64,000 nt of DNA. Source: Methylobacter sp. Its GTDB lineage: Bacteria; Pseudomonadota; Gammaproteobacteria; Methylococcales; Methylomonadaceae. A model generated the notes under the pieces. That model made no database searches. It saw nothing but the letters and a program-made list of their open reading frames with translations, and was not told the origin of the DNA. Location of the stretch: contig JAURZV010000020.1 of NCBI GenBank assembly GCA_030653175.1, positions 16,604 to 80,603 of the forward strand, written 5' to 3'. Within the stretch, counting starts at the first letter, position 1, and every line of letters begins with the position of its first letter. Below are positions 46,390 to 57,794 of the stretch, one piece after another. The translations under genes and the position numbers were made by a program.

Positions 46390-47417
46390 CTGTGCCAAAC
46401 AGATTATTGCCCTGGCAACAGCATCAGTGGGAGCATCTGTGCAGTTATATTGCGCAGAAACGCATTCCCCAAGCGTTACTCATTACCGGCAATAAAGGAC
46501 TGGGAAAACAGCAGCTGGCCAATCAGTTCGCCGTTGCTCTGCTTTGTGCAACACCGCAGGCCAACGGTATGGCTTGCGGTATTTGCAGTAGCTGTTTGCT
46601 GGTTAATGCCGAAACTCACCCCGATTTTATTCAGATACAGCCCGAGGAACTCGGCAAAGGCATTGGTATCGGACAGATACGCAGCCTGATTACCCGGTTA
46701 ACCTTAAAGCCCCAGTTTGAGACTTACCGCGTTGTTATCGTCAATCCAGCCGACAAGATGAATAATGCTGCGGCTAATGCATTCTTAAAATGCCTGGAAG
46801 AACCGACCGAGCGCACCGTCATCATCTTAATCACCGAAAAACCGGCCAAATTGCCCGCGACTATCATCAGCCGCTGCCAGAAACTGGCGGTAGTCTCACC
46901 GGACAAAGAAACTGTAGTTGATTGGCTGGCCAAGGCATTGCAGGGCAAATCCCCCCTAGCCCCCCTTTTGCAAAGGGGGGATTTACTTTGCAATGTCTCT
47001 TTAGCGCAGGGTGCGCCTTTACTGGCACTGGATTATGCCAATGATGAGACATTAACGTTGCGTAATGAATGTTTCAATGCATGGATGGCAATAGCAAAAC
47101 AGCTTAAATCCCCGGTCATTATTGCCGAAGACTGGCATAAGCTACCCGCATCGCCGTTAATATTCTGGATTACATCCTGGATTATCGATTTGATTAAGTG
47201 TTTTTATCACACCAAGGTCGAAAATTTATATAACCCGGACTTAAATGAGCAGTTGCAAGAACTATCCCAACAACTAGAATTAAAAGGACTTTATAAGTTG
47301 TATGATCTATTATTGGCAGGTCGGCAACGACTGGATACTCAAATAAACAAGCAGTTATTGTTTGAAGAAATTCTAATACAATGGCACGAACTTAACCGGC
47401 TTAACCGGAGCAAATGA
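46386..47417 (+). CDS. holB: DNA polymerase III delta' subunit
   Basis: About 343 residues of the clamp loader. The N-terminal ITGNKGLGKQQLANQFAVAL resembles the Walker A region, and ICSSCLLVNAETHPDF carries zinc-ligand cysteines. The sensor region reads EEPTERTVIILITE. The start at 46386 overlaps the tmk stop (ATGA); the frame open from 46341 is not needed. A palindromic repeat is translated in frame at 46945-46985 (GKSPLAPLLQRGDLLCN) between the AAA+ and C-terminal domains. Confidence 0.93.
   Translation: MTVPNRLLPWQQHQWEHLCSYIAQKRIPQALLITGNKGLGKQQLANQFAVALLCATPQANGMACGICSSCLLVNAETHPDFIQIQPEELGKGIGIGQIRSLITRLTLKPQFETYRVVIVNPADKMNNAAANAFLKCLEEPTERTVIILITEKPAKLPATIISRCQKLAVVSPDKETVVDWLAKALQGKSPLAPLLQRGDLLCNVSLAQGAPLLALDYANDETLTLRNECFNAWMAIAKQLKSPVIIAEDWHKLPASPLIFWITSWIIDLIKCFYHTKVENLYNPDLNEQLQELSQQLELKGLYKLYDLLLAGRQRLDTQINKQLLFEEILIQWHELNRLNRSK
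46945..46985. repeat. Family C palindrome, in frame inside holB
   Basis: aaatcccccctagcccccc is followed by ttttgcaaaggggggattt, a near-perfect hairpin. This C-run/G-run type is a common intergenic repeat in many bacteria. Here it adds about 14 codons to an essential gene. Confidence 0.85.
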
Positions 47418-47420
47418 CCA

Positions 47421-47771
47421 ATGGCAGATGCAGCGCCCGGACAAGGCATATTGTCCCTTTCAATTAAAGATAAAAACGCTTTGTATGCAGCCTATATGCC
47501 TTTTGTTACCAACGGCGGACTGTTTATTCCCACCAACCGGGAATATGAAATGGGGCAGGAAGTATTTATGCTGCTCAATTTAATGGACGAAACCGAGCGC
47601 TTACCGATAGCCGGAAAAATAATCTGGATAACGCCGCCCGGCTCGGAAGGCTATAGAGCCAGTGGCGTTGGCGTGCAGTTTAGCGATCATGACGGTGGTG
47701 TGTCACGCAACAAAATAGAAAACTATCTGGCCGGCTCTTTAGAGGGTGATCGTTCGACGCATACTATGTGA
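47421..47771 (+). CDS. pilZ: PilZ domain protein
   Basis: A 116-residue single PilZ domain protein (LSLSIKDKNALYAAYMPFV ... GVGVQFSD). The position between holB and tatD is that of Pseudomonas PilZ, a type IV pilus assembly protein that lacks the arginine motif for c-di-GMP. No RxxxR motif is seen here either, so c-di-GMP binding is doubtful. It starts three bases after holB. Confidence 0.92.
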   Translation: MADAAPGQGILSLSIKDKNALYAAYMPFVTNGGLFIPTNREYEMGQEVFMLLNLMDETERLPIAGKIIWITPPGSEGYRASGVGVQFSDHDGGVSRNKIENYLAGSLEGDRSTHTM

Positions 47772-47894
47772 ATCTGTAGGGGCAGCTTCAGTTGCCCATT
47801 AGTCACGTAACTTCTCAATATCCACCGTTGGCACTCAGATTCAAATTAGCTAAGCGGGGATTACTGGGAAGCAGGCGATTAAAAGCTTTTTATT

Positions 47895-47955
47895 CACCAC
47901 GAAGACACGAAGGACACGAAGAATAAAACTTCGTGTCCTTCGTGTCTTCGTGGTG
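47895..47955. repeat. CTTCGTG-type inverted repeat, copy 5
   Basis: caccacgaagacacgaagga with the complementary tccttcgtgtcttcgtggtg around a short AT loop; perfect stem. The flanks (aaaagctttttattca on the left, gataattttttaa on the right) recur, inverted, around the copy at 62824. Confidence 0.9.
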
Positions 47956-48006
47956 ATAATTTTTTAAGTTTTTTTAACCGACTTTTTGTCAATTTCTCAG
48001 CAACTT

Positions 48007-48786
48007 ATGTTAATAGACTCCCATTGTCACTTGGATCGTATCGATCTGGCGCCCTATCAAAATGATTTTGCCTGTTTCATGCACGAAGCGTCCAACAGCC
48101 AAATTGAACACCTGTTATGTATCGCGATAGATTTGGAAGCTTATCCGGCAATGCTGGCTTTGGTATCCCCTTATCCGCAAATATCCGTAACCGTAGGTGT
48201 GCATCCTAATGTTCAGGATGGTCAAGATCCCAGTGTTGAAGAGCTCATCGCTTTAGGTCAATCCGACAAAGTTATCGGCATAGGTGAAACCGGTCTGGAC
48301 TATTTCCGTAGCGAAGGCGATTTAGGCTGGCAACACCAGCGTTTCAGAAATCATATTAACGCCGCAAAAGTGTTGAAAAAACCGTTGATTATCCATACTC
48401 GCGAAGCTAAACACGATACTCTACGTATATTGAAAGAAGAGAGCGCAGGCGAAGTAGGAGGGATTATCCACTGTTTTACCGAAGACTGGGAGTTTGCCAA
48501 AAAAGCCTTGGATTTGAATTTTTATATTTCTTTCTCCGGCATAGTGACTTTTAACAGCGCCAAGGAAATCCAGGAAGTAGCCAAAAAAGTACCCGCCGAC
48601 CGTTTCCTTATCGAAACCGATTCGCCCTATCTGGCGCCCGTACCATTTCGCGGCAGACCCAACTATCCGACCTATGTGCGCTATGTTGCAGAACAATTGG
48701 CACAGTTGCGCGGCACGACGATAAACAAAATTGCAGAGTTATCGACCGAAAACTTTTATAGATTATTTAAACTCGCACAGTGTTAA
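48007..48786 (+). CDS. tatD: TatD family metal-dependent DNase
   Basis: A 259-residue TIM-barrel hydrolase. Metal ligands are visible in MLIDSHCHLDRIDL, GIGETGLDYF, LIIHTREA, IIHCFT and ETDSPYL. The ATG at 48007 gives the typical family N-terminus; the upstream TTG at 47986 adds seven residues without support. It closes the pabC-mltG-tmk-holB-pilZ-tatD series. Confidence 0.94.
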   Translation: MLIDSHCHLDRIDLAPYQNDFACFMHEASNSQIEHLLCIAIDLEAYPAMLALVSPYPQISVTVGVHPNVQDGQDPSVEELIALGQSDKVIGIGETGLDYFRSEGDLGWQHQRFRNHINAAKVLKKPLIIHTREAKHDTLRILKEESAGEVGGIIHCFTEDWEFAKKALDLNFYISFSGIVTFNSAKEIQEVAKKVPADRFLIETDSPYLAPVPFRGRPNYPTYVRYVAEQLAQLRGTTINKIAELSTENFYRLFKLAQC

Positions 48787-48911
48787 ATCACAATAAAGGT
48801 GAGCGGGATAAATATTAAATAATGCCGGTAATACTTGGCTCATATTCCACGAACACCGCATTGTCAGGCAGCCCGCCACCGGCAATTGATCAATCTATAT
48901 TTTGCCGCTGT

Positions 48912-49145
48912 TCAATCAATTTGGCGACGACAACAAACCTGAAGGGAGCCTATCACACCTAGGCTATCCAGCCATTCGTCTTTTTGCCGAAGACGCTCAA
49001 TATCCAGATTATTGAGCAGGGCAACATCTAGCAGAAAACCGTTTTCAGACTTCGCAAAATTTTGTTTGCACCAAGCCGTATCTTTCTCCAGAAAACAATG
49101 GCTGACTTCGCACTGGCAAAAAACCTTATTTTTAATTCCTTTCAC
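48912..49145 (-). CDS. Small hypothetical protein, doubtful
   Basis: A 77-residue frame with GTG start and five cysteines (VFCQCEVSHCF, ending LQVCCRRQID). No family recognised, no convincing RBS. It is divergent from the XRE regulator gene at 49552. It could be real or chance. Confidence 0.25.
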   Translation of the reverse strand: MKGIKNKVFCQCEVSHCFLEKDTAWCKQNFAKSENGFLLDVALLNNLDIERLRQKDEWLDSLGVIGSLQVCCRRQID

Positions 49146-49551
49146 TTCGTAAGCCCTTGGTTTGTGTCATTTTGGAGGGCAAGGTGTTTCTTGCTTTTCA
49201 TCACTCAGCTACATTTTTGCTATATGTCAGGATAAAAAAGATTAAAGAATCGACAGATCAGATCGGCAGTGGATATATCATTTAACGCTATAAGTTTACT
49301 ATAGGCAAACAATAGTCGTCAACTTAAGACTGTTTACATGCAGAAGTAAGTTAATAGTAAACATTATGTTCTGACGTTTGGATATTTCTATGGTTATGAA
49401 TTTAGATAGATAAAACAATGATAAAGGCGATATAAAAATGATATCTACAGATTCGCAAACAAGCTTTCAAATAGGTCTCTTACAGCATACAAAGAAAAAT
49501 CAGCCAATAGTGTCGTAGACCGCAAGGTAATCTGCCAGTAAACTTTTTTGC
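49146..49551. other. Gene-free stretch upstream of the XRE gene
   Basis: 406 bases with AT-rich character. No repeat family member or RNA gene was recognised. It presumably holds the promoter of the XRE regulator. Confidence 0.45.
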
Positions 49552-49908
49552 ATGGAAGCAACAGACATTTATCTTCGCATTAAACAGGCCCGGGGGCATT
49601 CAGGACTGACACAATCCTCATTAGCCATTCTGGTAGGTGTTAAGCGGTCTTCTGCCAATCAATGGGAATCACCCACTCTTCGTAAAGAGCCTTCTACTGG
49701 AAATCTTATTAAAATTGCAGAAATTACCGGCGTCAGTTTTGAATGGCTGGCAACGGGGCGCGGTGAAATGGTATGGAGGGGTAGAATAAAAGAATCAACG
49801 CCCGAATATAATCTGCTGGCACCACGGGAAATCCTGTTATTGAAACTGTTTAAAAATCTGCCTGAACGCAAACAAAAGGCTTTAATTGAGTTTCTTAGCG
49901 GCAATTAA
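49552..49908 (+). CDS. XRE family transcriptional regulator
   Basis: A 118-residue protein with a Cro/C1-type helix-turn-helix at residues about 8-68 (IKQARGHSGLTQSSLAILVG, VKRSSANQWES, NLIKIAEITGVSFEWLATGRG). The C-terminal tail resembles phage-repressor-like regulators without a peptidase domain. It stands alone, with no phage genes beside it; the target is unknown. Confidence 0.85.
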   Translation: MEATDIYLRIKQARGHSGLTQSSLAILVGVKRSSANQWESPTLRKEPSTGNLIKIAEITGVSFEWLATGRGEMVWRGRIKESTPEYNLLAPREILLLKLFKNLPERKQKALIEFLSGN

Positions 49909-50042
49909 AAAGGCAGACACATAAGCTGTGTGGATTGTTAAAAGCTGCTTGAAAGCGTGCAAAAACGAAAAAACCGAGCACGGTGTTTTTCATCTATTTT
50001 GCGTGGGCGGCTTTAGTCGCATTGGTCGGGCGTTCCATACAA

Positions 50043-50100
50043 ATTTGCCGGAAACGCCGGTTCTCGCTGTCGCTCGAACCGGCTTATTCCGGCCTACGAA
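50043..50100. repeat. GGCTTATTCCGGCCTACG repeat, copy 1
   Basis: tttgccggaaacgccggttc ... gaaccggcttattccggcct. The right end carries the TAG stop codon of the PPi-PEPCK gene on the minus strand. The second copy is at 55661-55779. Confidence 0.8.
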
Positions 50101-53100
50101 TGATGCACCCAATCCGCCCCTAAAGTCCCTTGCAGCTGTTGCAGATAAGCCGGATTGTTGATCTCGGCCAACATGCGTTCAGCTGATTCGAGTTTTTGGT
50201 TTAACTCGGCTCGGTTGGCTGACCAATCCGCCGGGAGCGGATTGGCGCACAAAGCATCCGAAGGAGCACAGGCAAGGACAGCCTGTGATGAATCATGCTG
50301 TTCCGTTGCAGTCAATTGCTGCTGGATATAAGCCTTGTGTTGTTGCCAAAGCTCGCTGTCGCGTTGCTGTTTGATTTCAAGGCGCTGTTGATACCAGTCG
50401 CTTTGCAGTAAATAGTCGCGGGTGAACATCGCGCGAATGGCCGGATCGCTAATGGATTGGCCTGCATAGTGTCCGTCGGCCATAATATGCAGCAGCGCTT
50501 TCAGGGGCGGGCAGGCATCATTGATGGAACCGTCCTGAAAATACAGGTGCGCTACCCGTTGCTGAGCTTCATACACATTGTCGATGCCGTCAACATAGCT
50601 GGGCAGATCCTGTGTTTCCGGTTTCAACATGGCATCGTCGAATACCGCCGTCGGGTAATCGAACATCTTACCGAAATTGGTATGCACAAACCGTTCGGTA
50701 ATGCGATAGCCCAGTCGGCTTTGAAATACGGTACGACCTTCGTATTCAAAATCTTCCAGTTTTTCCAGTTGTCCTTTTGCAATCAAATACTGCGGATCGC
50801 GCTCGGCTACCGGCAAGCGTGACCAGATTTCCGGGATCAGCAGGCTGATGTCATGATCGATTTGGCGCTTGGAACCTATAAAGCCCGCCGCCGTGGAAAA
50901 GCCGTCATAGCCGCATAATATGAACGAAACCAGTGCGGTATTCAGGTCGGCGGTGGTGGATAAGGCATTGAACGGGCCTTTGGTCAACGCGCCTTCGGAA
51001 CCTGCGCCGGTGGTGGAGGGCGATTTTCCGGTCAGGCTGCAAATAAAATCCATAAACAGCTCAGGCAATTCCTGGTAATGGATCGGATTATAGATAGCCA
51101 GCGGCCGGATGCCTGCCTCCAGGTCGGCAGGGTTGTTGCGTCGCCCTGTCAATACTGCGTTAACCGGGAAATAAACGGTTTGATCGACATCAAGACCCCG
51201 TGCCAGACGGGTGGACAGTTCAGCGATATAGCGCATTTTCGGGTTGGCTATGTCAGGGCGAAGTTGCAGATAGCGAACGTTGAGGCTGGGTTTTCCGTCA
51301 ACCAGGCGGGGATGTGCCGATGATACGAAGTATTCGCCGTCTATGCCGTTGACTGCCTGGCGGATGACGTTTTGCATCGGTTCGCTGAATTCGTCGAAGT
51401 GTATGACGTCTTCCATGAACTCGCGGGCGTCTTGCGGGGTGAGCGGCTGAAAATTGGAGATGAAATTATCGGTGCCCGAAAAATCCAGCTCGGTTTGTAA
51501 ATCGGTGCCCCGGTGAACCGCATCATCAGGACGCTGAAAGAAACTTTGTTCGCAGTTATCGACCAGTTTGACGCTGGGGTTTTTATAATCGGGATTAAGT
51601 CCGGTAAGATAACGCACCGGTACGACGGTGGACGCGGAAATGTCATCTTCCATCTGGACTTTGGCCGAGGCGATAAAATCCTGGCGCAGTTTGAAAACCC
51701 GCCACGCGCCTTTTTCGTCAAAACCTACGCGCAGGTAGCTGGCGATCAGTTTGCGGCCTTGGAACTTCAGTTCGTTACCGGGATGACTGTTGACCATATC
51801 GACGGAGAAATATTTTCTCCAGTCTGAACTCCATTCTTCCTTGTAAAAACGTTTGATCATCAGCGCCACTGCCAATATATGCTGGGGTATTGTTGCCAGC
51901 CACTGGTTATGGGCGTCCGAAAATTCGGTTTCAGACGGCGTCAGCAGTTTTATGACCGAGCCCAGGGTTCGTTCATTGCTGAGCAGGCGGCGTTGGTCGA
52001 GGCCATGCAAGGCCGGGTCGCGAAACCGGGTGGAATAATCGTGTTCGAATATAGTGGTGACTATATCCATGTCTTTGTCGAAATCATCGACAAAAACTGC
52101 GCCGGAAATAATAGCTCCGGCAATCGATTTGGAAATCTCCGACTTGCCGCCTCCTGACACGGTACTTGGCTTATGACAAAAGGTGCCTTCCTGATGGGTG
52201 CCGATCAAGCGCCAGCTGGGTGCATGAGGGTGGCGTTCCATGTGGATTTTAAAGCCGTTGGGATAGACATAGGTGTGGTTGAACAGCAATTTAAGCGTTT
52301 GCAATTGCCTGTTATGCGTCCAGCTGATTTGTTGCTGCTGAATGTTGAATTTTGCCGTATGGGGAATATAAATAATGTCGGGATAGTTCTTGTCAACAGC
52401 GTAACCTTGCTCTTTAGGTTCTATCGTAGACGCCAACTGCTTACAGACTTTATCGAAAGAATAATGCTCGCCGATATAGGAAATATGCGGCAAAAATATT
52501 TCGCCCAGAATGACTCTCGGGAAAGCCAGCGCGCCTCCTGAGTGCTCTTCTTCAGCACCGCCGTACAGATTGGCTGAATAGCTGATATGGGATTTGATTT
52601 CCTTTTTGCTGTAGCCGAAATAGTTGTCGGCAATGATGGTAACAATAACCCCCTGCATGTTGCGGCACACCAGTTTAAAGGGCTGGCCGTTATTATAAAG
52701 TTCATCCTCGCTTTGCCAGCACATGCCGTCTTTGCGCTGACGCTCGGTCGCATCGTCAAAATGCGGCAGGCCCAGAGCCTGTTTGCGGCAATGAACCAGG
52801 TGCGGCGCAAGAATTATGCAGCCGGTGTGTCCGGTCCAGTGGTTTATATCCAATGCGGCATCGTTCTCGGGCAGGAACGGGTCGCCTGCATTGCCGAAAA
52901 TGGATTCAACGAAATCCAGGTTGGCGACCAGTCCGCCGGGCGCAAAAAACCGGACTTCCATGGTTTTGACCGGCATGGCGGCGGAAATTTCCGGGCACAC
53001 GATAGGTCTCATCAGTGATGATACCCAGAGCTTTGCGGAGTTTTGTTGGGCGCTGGTAAAGGGCAGGCACAAAAGGTCGGCCGAAGGCATCAGGGCTGTA

Positions 53101-53621
53101 TGGAGCAGCGCCGCGTAAGCCGGTACCGGTACTTCATTTTTATCAGCCGGAACCGGAAGACCGCCGGCGGCAATATGGAATACGCCTTTGGTGGTGCGCC
53201 GGTCATTTTTCGGGTTATGCAACACACCTTGCTGAATCCGGTAGGAATCAACATAAGCAGAATGAAATTCGTTATGCTGGAAAGGCAGAGATAATTCCCT
53301 TGCCAATCCTTTTTGTTCCAGCACAAAGGTTTCGCCCGGCAAGCTGACAGCCCCTTCTATGCCGTTTTCAGTCAAGTAACCGTTAAGAAAATCCTGTATA
53401 CGTTGATCGGCCGGGCAACGGTATTTGGCCAGCGCTAACAGACGACGTTGTTGGGAATAGTTTTTTAACAAGCCGCCTGCAATTTTAAGGTATTGCGGAT
53501 CGTTTTCCACTTCGCAAGTTGGTTGCCCCAGCGCCGCAAGTTGCAGGTTGATGTGTTGTAATTCTTCCAGTCGATTCGGGGTGGATAAGTCAGGCTGGGG
53601 TTGATGGGTCAGTGAGTTCAT
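50094..53621 (-). CDS. PPi-type phosphoenolpyruvate carboxykinase
   Basis: A 1175-residue cytoplasmic protein. Its length and motifs fit PPi-dependent PEPCK, which interconverts PEP, CO2 and phosphate with oxaloacetate and PPi, rather than the ~600-residue GTP or ~530-residue ATP enzymes. Visible motifs: IADNYFGYSKKEIKSHISYS near residue 331, a P-loop-like STVSGGGKSEISKSIAG near 487, and an acidic VFVDDFDKDMD near 509. Identification is by recollection of the family and should be confirmed by search. A hppA gene is in the same window. Its stop codon lies in a repeat. The upstream gap to the DHH gene is about 100 bases. Confidence 0.82.
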   Translation of the reverse strand: MNSLTHQPQPDLSTPNRLEELQHINLQLAALGQPTCEVENDPQYLKIAGGLLKNYSQQRRLLALAKYRCPADQRIQDFLNGYLTENGIEGAVSLPGETFVLEQKGLARELSLPFQHNEFHSAYVDSYRIQQGVLHNPKNDRRTTKGVFHIAAGGLPVPADKNEVPVPAYAALLHTALMPSADLLCLPFTSAQQNSAKLWVSSLMRPIVCPEISAAMPVKTMEVRFFAPGGLVANLDFVESIFGNAGDPFLPENDAALDINHWTGHTGCIILAPHLVHCRKQALGLPHFDDATERQRKDGMCWQSEDELYNNGQPFKLVCRNMQGVIVTIIADNYFGYSKKEIKSHISYSANLYGGAEEEHSGGALAFPRVILGEIFLPHISYIGEHYSFDKVCKQLASTIEPKEQGYAVDKNYPDIIYIPHTAKFNIQQQQISWTHNRQLQTLKLLFNHTYVYPNGFKIHMERHPHAPSWRLIGTHQEGTFCHKPSTVSGGGKSEISKSIAGAIISGAVFVDDFDKDMDIVTTIFEHDYSTRFRDPALHGLDQRRLLSNERTLGSVIKLLTPSETEFSDAHNQWLATIPQHILAVALMIKRFYKEEWSSDWRKYFSVDMVNSHPGNELKFQGRKLIASYLRVGFDEKGAWRVFKLRQDFIASAKVQMEDDISASTVVPVRYLTGLNPDYKNPSVKLVDNCEQSFFQRPDDAVHRGTDLQTELDFSGTDNFISNFQPLTPQDAREFMEDVIHFDEFSEPMQNVIRQAVNGIDGEYFVSSAHPRLVDGKPSLNVRYLQLRPDIANPKMRYIAELSTRLARGLDVDQTVYFPVNAVLTGRRNNPADLEAGIRPLAIYNPIHYQELPELFMDFICSLTGKSPSTTGAGSEGALTKGPFNALSTTADLNTALVSFILCGYDGFSTAAGFIGSKRQIDHDISLLIPEIWSRLPVAERDPQYLIAKGQLEKLEDFEYEGRTVFQSRLGYRITERFVHTNFGKMFDYPTAVFDDAMLKPETQDLPSYVDGIDNVYEAQQRVAHLYFQDGSINDACPPLKALLHIMADGHYAGQSISDPAIRAMFTRDYLLQSDWYQQRLEIKQQRDSELWQQHKAYIQQQLTATEQHDSSQAVLACAPSDALCANPLPADWSANRAELNQKLESAERMLAEINNPAYLQQLQGTLGADWVHHS

Positions 53622-53724
53622 GCGTGTGGTTCCTGCGATTTTGAGTGACGACTAGGCTGGGGCTTAGTTTAATTTAAAACGGAAATGTTCAGGCAAACCG
53701 TTTTCTCGCATTGTACCAGCTACT

Positions 53725-54681
53725 TTATGAATAAAAATCCTCAAATTTCTTGATAAAAATATTTAGCTTGTCGCCGGGCAAATGATTGATGCCTGCCGCG
53801 GCTTTGCGTCCGCCGCCGGTTGGAAAGGCGGAACACAGTTCGTCAGCGCCGGTTTTATTACATAGGGGGGCTCTGACGCCAACCTGATAATCGTTGTCCT
53901 TGTTATGGGTGATTACAGCATGGGCTCTGATCGGATTAAGGTTGGCCATAAAATTCCCGAATACGCCGTTAACACGCCTTGCCCAGGCGGTATCGGGCAG
54001 GATGAACACGGCGACAGCGTCGCTTTGGTATTCCGGGGCAAGGCGTTGGACATTTGCCATGTCTTCTTGATAGCCCTGTTCCAGTTGCGTAAAGATGTCA
54101 TGATTGCCGCTGATAAAGTCAAAAGGGGATTGGAATCCGGCCATTTCCCGATACAGTTTGTCGGGGGCAAAATGCAGGTCGTCAATGCAGCCGCCGTACC
54201 CGTTATAATTGATGTAGATGCCCAGGTTTTTCAGGGTCTCAAGTTCTGTTCGGTTCAGGCTCAGGGTGGCAGCCAGTTGTTCGGCGCTATGGTTTAAATT
54301 GTCGCCAAAGGCCGCTGTTATTGCCCATAACGGGTATTTTCCATGCAGGTACTGATTGACCAGCAGGCTGGTGCAGATCGCGCTGTCGGTATTGATCAGC
54401 GTTTTTAGATGGGGGTGTTTGGGAATATCGCCGGGTTGGTGGTGATCGACATAAAAAATATGAGCTCCCTGGCTTAAAAACTCATTAACCCTAGCACTGT
54501 TTTTTTGCAGGGAAATATCCAGCACCGTGATGTGGTCGCCTGAGCTTACGTTAAATTTATCCAGTAATTGTATATCGCGTTTAATGCCGGTAATGAGCTG
54601 CGATGTCAGCGGTCGATCCAGACGCAGTTGGAGCAGGGCGCAGATACCGTCTGCATCGCCATTGAAGACATCGAAATGCAT
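53725..54681 (-). CDS. DHH family phosphoesterase
   Basis: A 318-residue protein with the DHH motif set: FNGDADGICALLQL near residue 6, ITVLDISLQKN, YVDHHQPGDIP near residue 77 and a C-terminal Gly-rich GGGRKAAAGIN of DHHA1. Family members are Mn-dependent exonucleases and pAp, c-di-AMP or oligonucleotide phosphodiesterases. It is three bases downstream of cysC, which makes PAPS; removal of pAp would fit but is inference. Confidence 0.85.
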   Translation of the reverse strand: MHFDVFNGDADGICALLQLRLDRPLTSQLITGIKRDIQLLDKFNVSSGDHITVLDISLQKNSARVNEFLSQGAHIFYVDHHQPGDIPKHPHLKTLINTDSAICTSLLVNQYLHGKYPLWAITAAFGDNLNHSAEQLAATLSLNRTELETLKNLGIYINYNGYGGCIDDLHFAPDKLYREMAGFQSPFDFISGNHDIFTQLEQGYQEDMANVQRLAPEYQSDAVAVFILPDTAWARRVNGVFGNFMANLNPIRAHAVITHNKDNDYQVGVRAPLCNKTGADELCSAFPTGGGRKAAAGINHLPGDKLNIFIKKFEDFYS

Positions 54682-54684
54682 GAT

Positions 54685-55389
54685 TTATATCGTCGACTGC
54701 ATGAGTGTACGAACAATTGTCGGGGTGTGCAGGATGTTTCGATCGCGTAATAGCGATATGACCTGTTGCACGCTTTCTTCGAGTGTAAGCTGATAGGTGT
54801 CGATTTTTAAATCCGGGTTTTCCGGTTCTTCATAAGACGAGGATATGCCGGTAAAGTCTTTTATTTCGCCTAGCCGCGCTTTTTTATACAGTCCTTTGTC
54901 ATCCCGTTGCTCGCAAACCGTTAACGGACAAAAACAGTGAATTTCAATAAAATCGCCGTGCGGCATCAGGCTTCTTGCCGTGGCGCGTTCCGCTTTAAAC
55001 GGCGAGATAAACGCGGTAAGTGTTATTACGCCCGCTTCAAGCAGCAGTTTGGCTGTTTCACTGATGCGGCGGATGTTTTCCTTGCGGTCTGTATCGCTAA
55101 AGCTCAGGTCGCTGCACAAGCCGTGACGCACATTCGCCGCGCTCGCTCCCTGCGGGCTTGCGGCATACACACCATCCCTGGCGATATCGCCGTCCAAGAC
55201 AAAAGTATTTAAACCGCTTTGATATAGTTGTTCTTCTACGGCATGGGCCGGCGTCGATTTGCCGGATCCGGAGAAGCCGGTAAACCAGAGGACTACCGAT
55301 TTATGCGCATTTTTTTGTTCGTGGCGTTGCCGCGTTACGGTGGCGCGGTGCCATACGGTATTGCCGCTTTTGTCCGGTAGCTTATTCAC
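54685..55389 (-). CDS. cysC: Adenylylsulfate kinase with insertion in the substrate motif
   Basis: A 234-residue APS kinase (ATP + APS to PAPS). P-loop [18 protein letters not shown] lies near residue 38; a Pro follows GKST where Leu or Ile is usual. The family motif DGDNVRHGL is split: DGD (66-68) and [14 protein letters not shown] (from 86) are separated by 17 residues, [17 protein letters not shown], encoded by a family A repeat. Downstream CysC motifs ([29 protein letters not shown]) are normal. The frame is intact, but activity is uncertain. No cysD or cysN is adjacent. Confidence 0.9.
   Translation of the reverse strand: MNKLPDKSGNTVWHRATVTRQRHEQKNAHKSVVLWFTGFSGSGKSTPAHAVEEQLYQSGLNTFVLDGDIARDGVYAASPQGASAANVRHGLCSDLSFSDTDRKENIRRISETAKLLLEAGVITLTAFISPFKAERATARSLMPHGDFIEIHCFCPLTVCEQRDDKGLYKKARLGEIKDFTGISSSYEEPENPDLKIDTYQLTLEESVQQVISLLRDRNILHTPTIVRTLMQSTI
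55135..55185. repeat. Family A repeat, in frame inside cysC
   Basis: 51 bases (17 codons), bounded on both sides by GGCGA in the coding sense, which could be a short target duplication. Thirty bases of it (from cttgcggcatacacaccatc) are identical to the lptD copy at 58254-58283. Confidence 0.85.
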
Positions 55390-55550
55390 GAGTAATTGAA
55401 GGCAATGCTTTTATTCTGTCAGAGCAAAGCCGACTTTAACGGTGACCTGCCAGTGTGCGATTTTGCCGTTTTCTATGTGGCCCCGGGTTTCGATAACTTC
55501 AAACCAGCGCATGTCATGGATGGTTTTTGATGCCTTGCTGATGGCATTTT

Positions 55551-57690
<2,140 letters not shown>

Positions 57691-57794
57691 GATGATAGGA
57701 TAGATTAGTATAATGTAGGGGTAGTAAGGTAAAATTAACGTCCGGCATTTTATTCGATTTATGATTCACTACGCTACTAAACTTGATATTACCT

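Noticed and set aside
4408..47955. CRISPR array from the repeated CACGAAG/CTTCGTG units
   Set aside because: Copies are single, kilobases apart and palindromic, with no regular spacers or cas genes.
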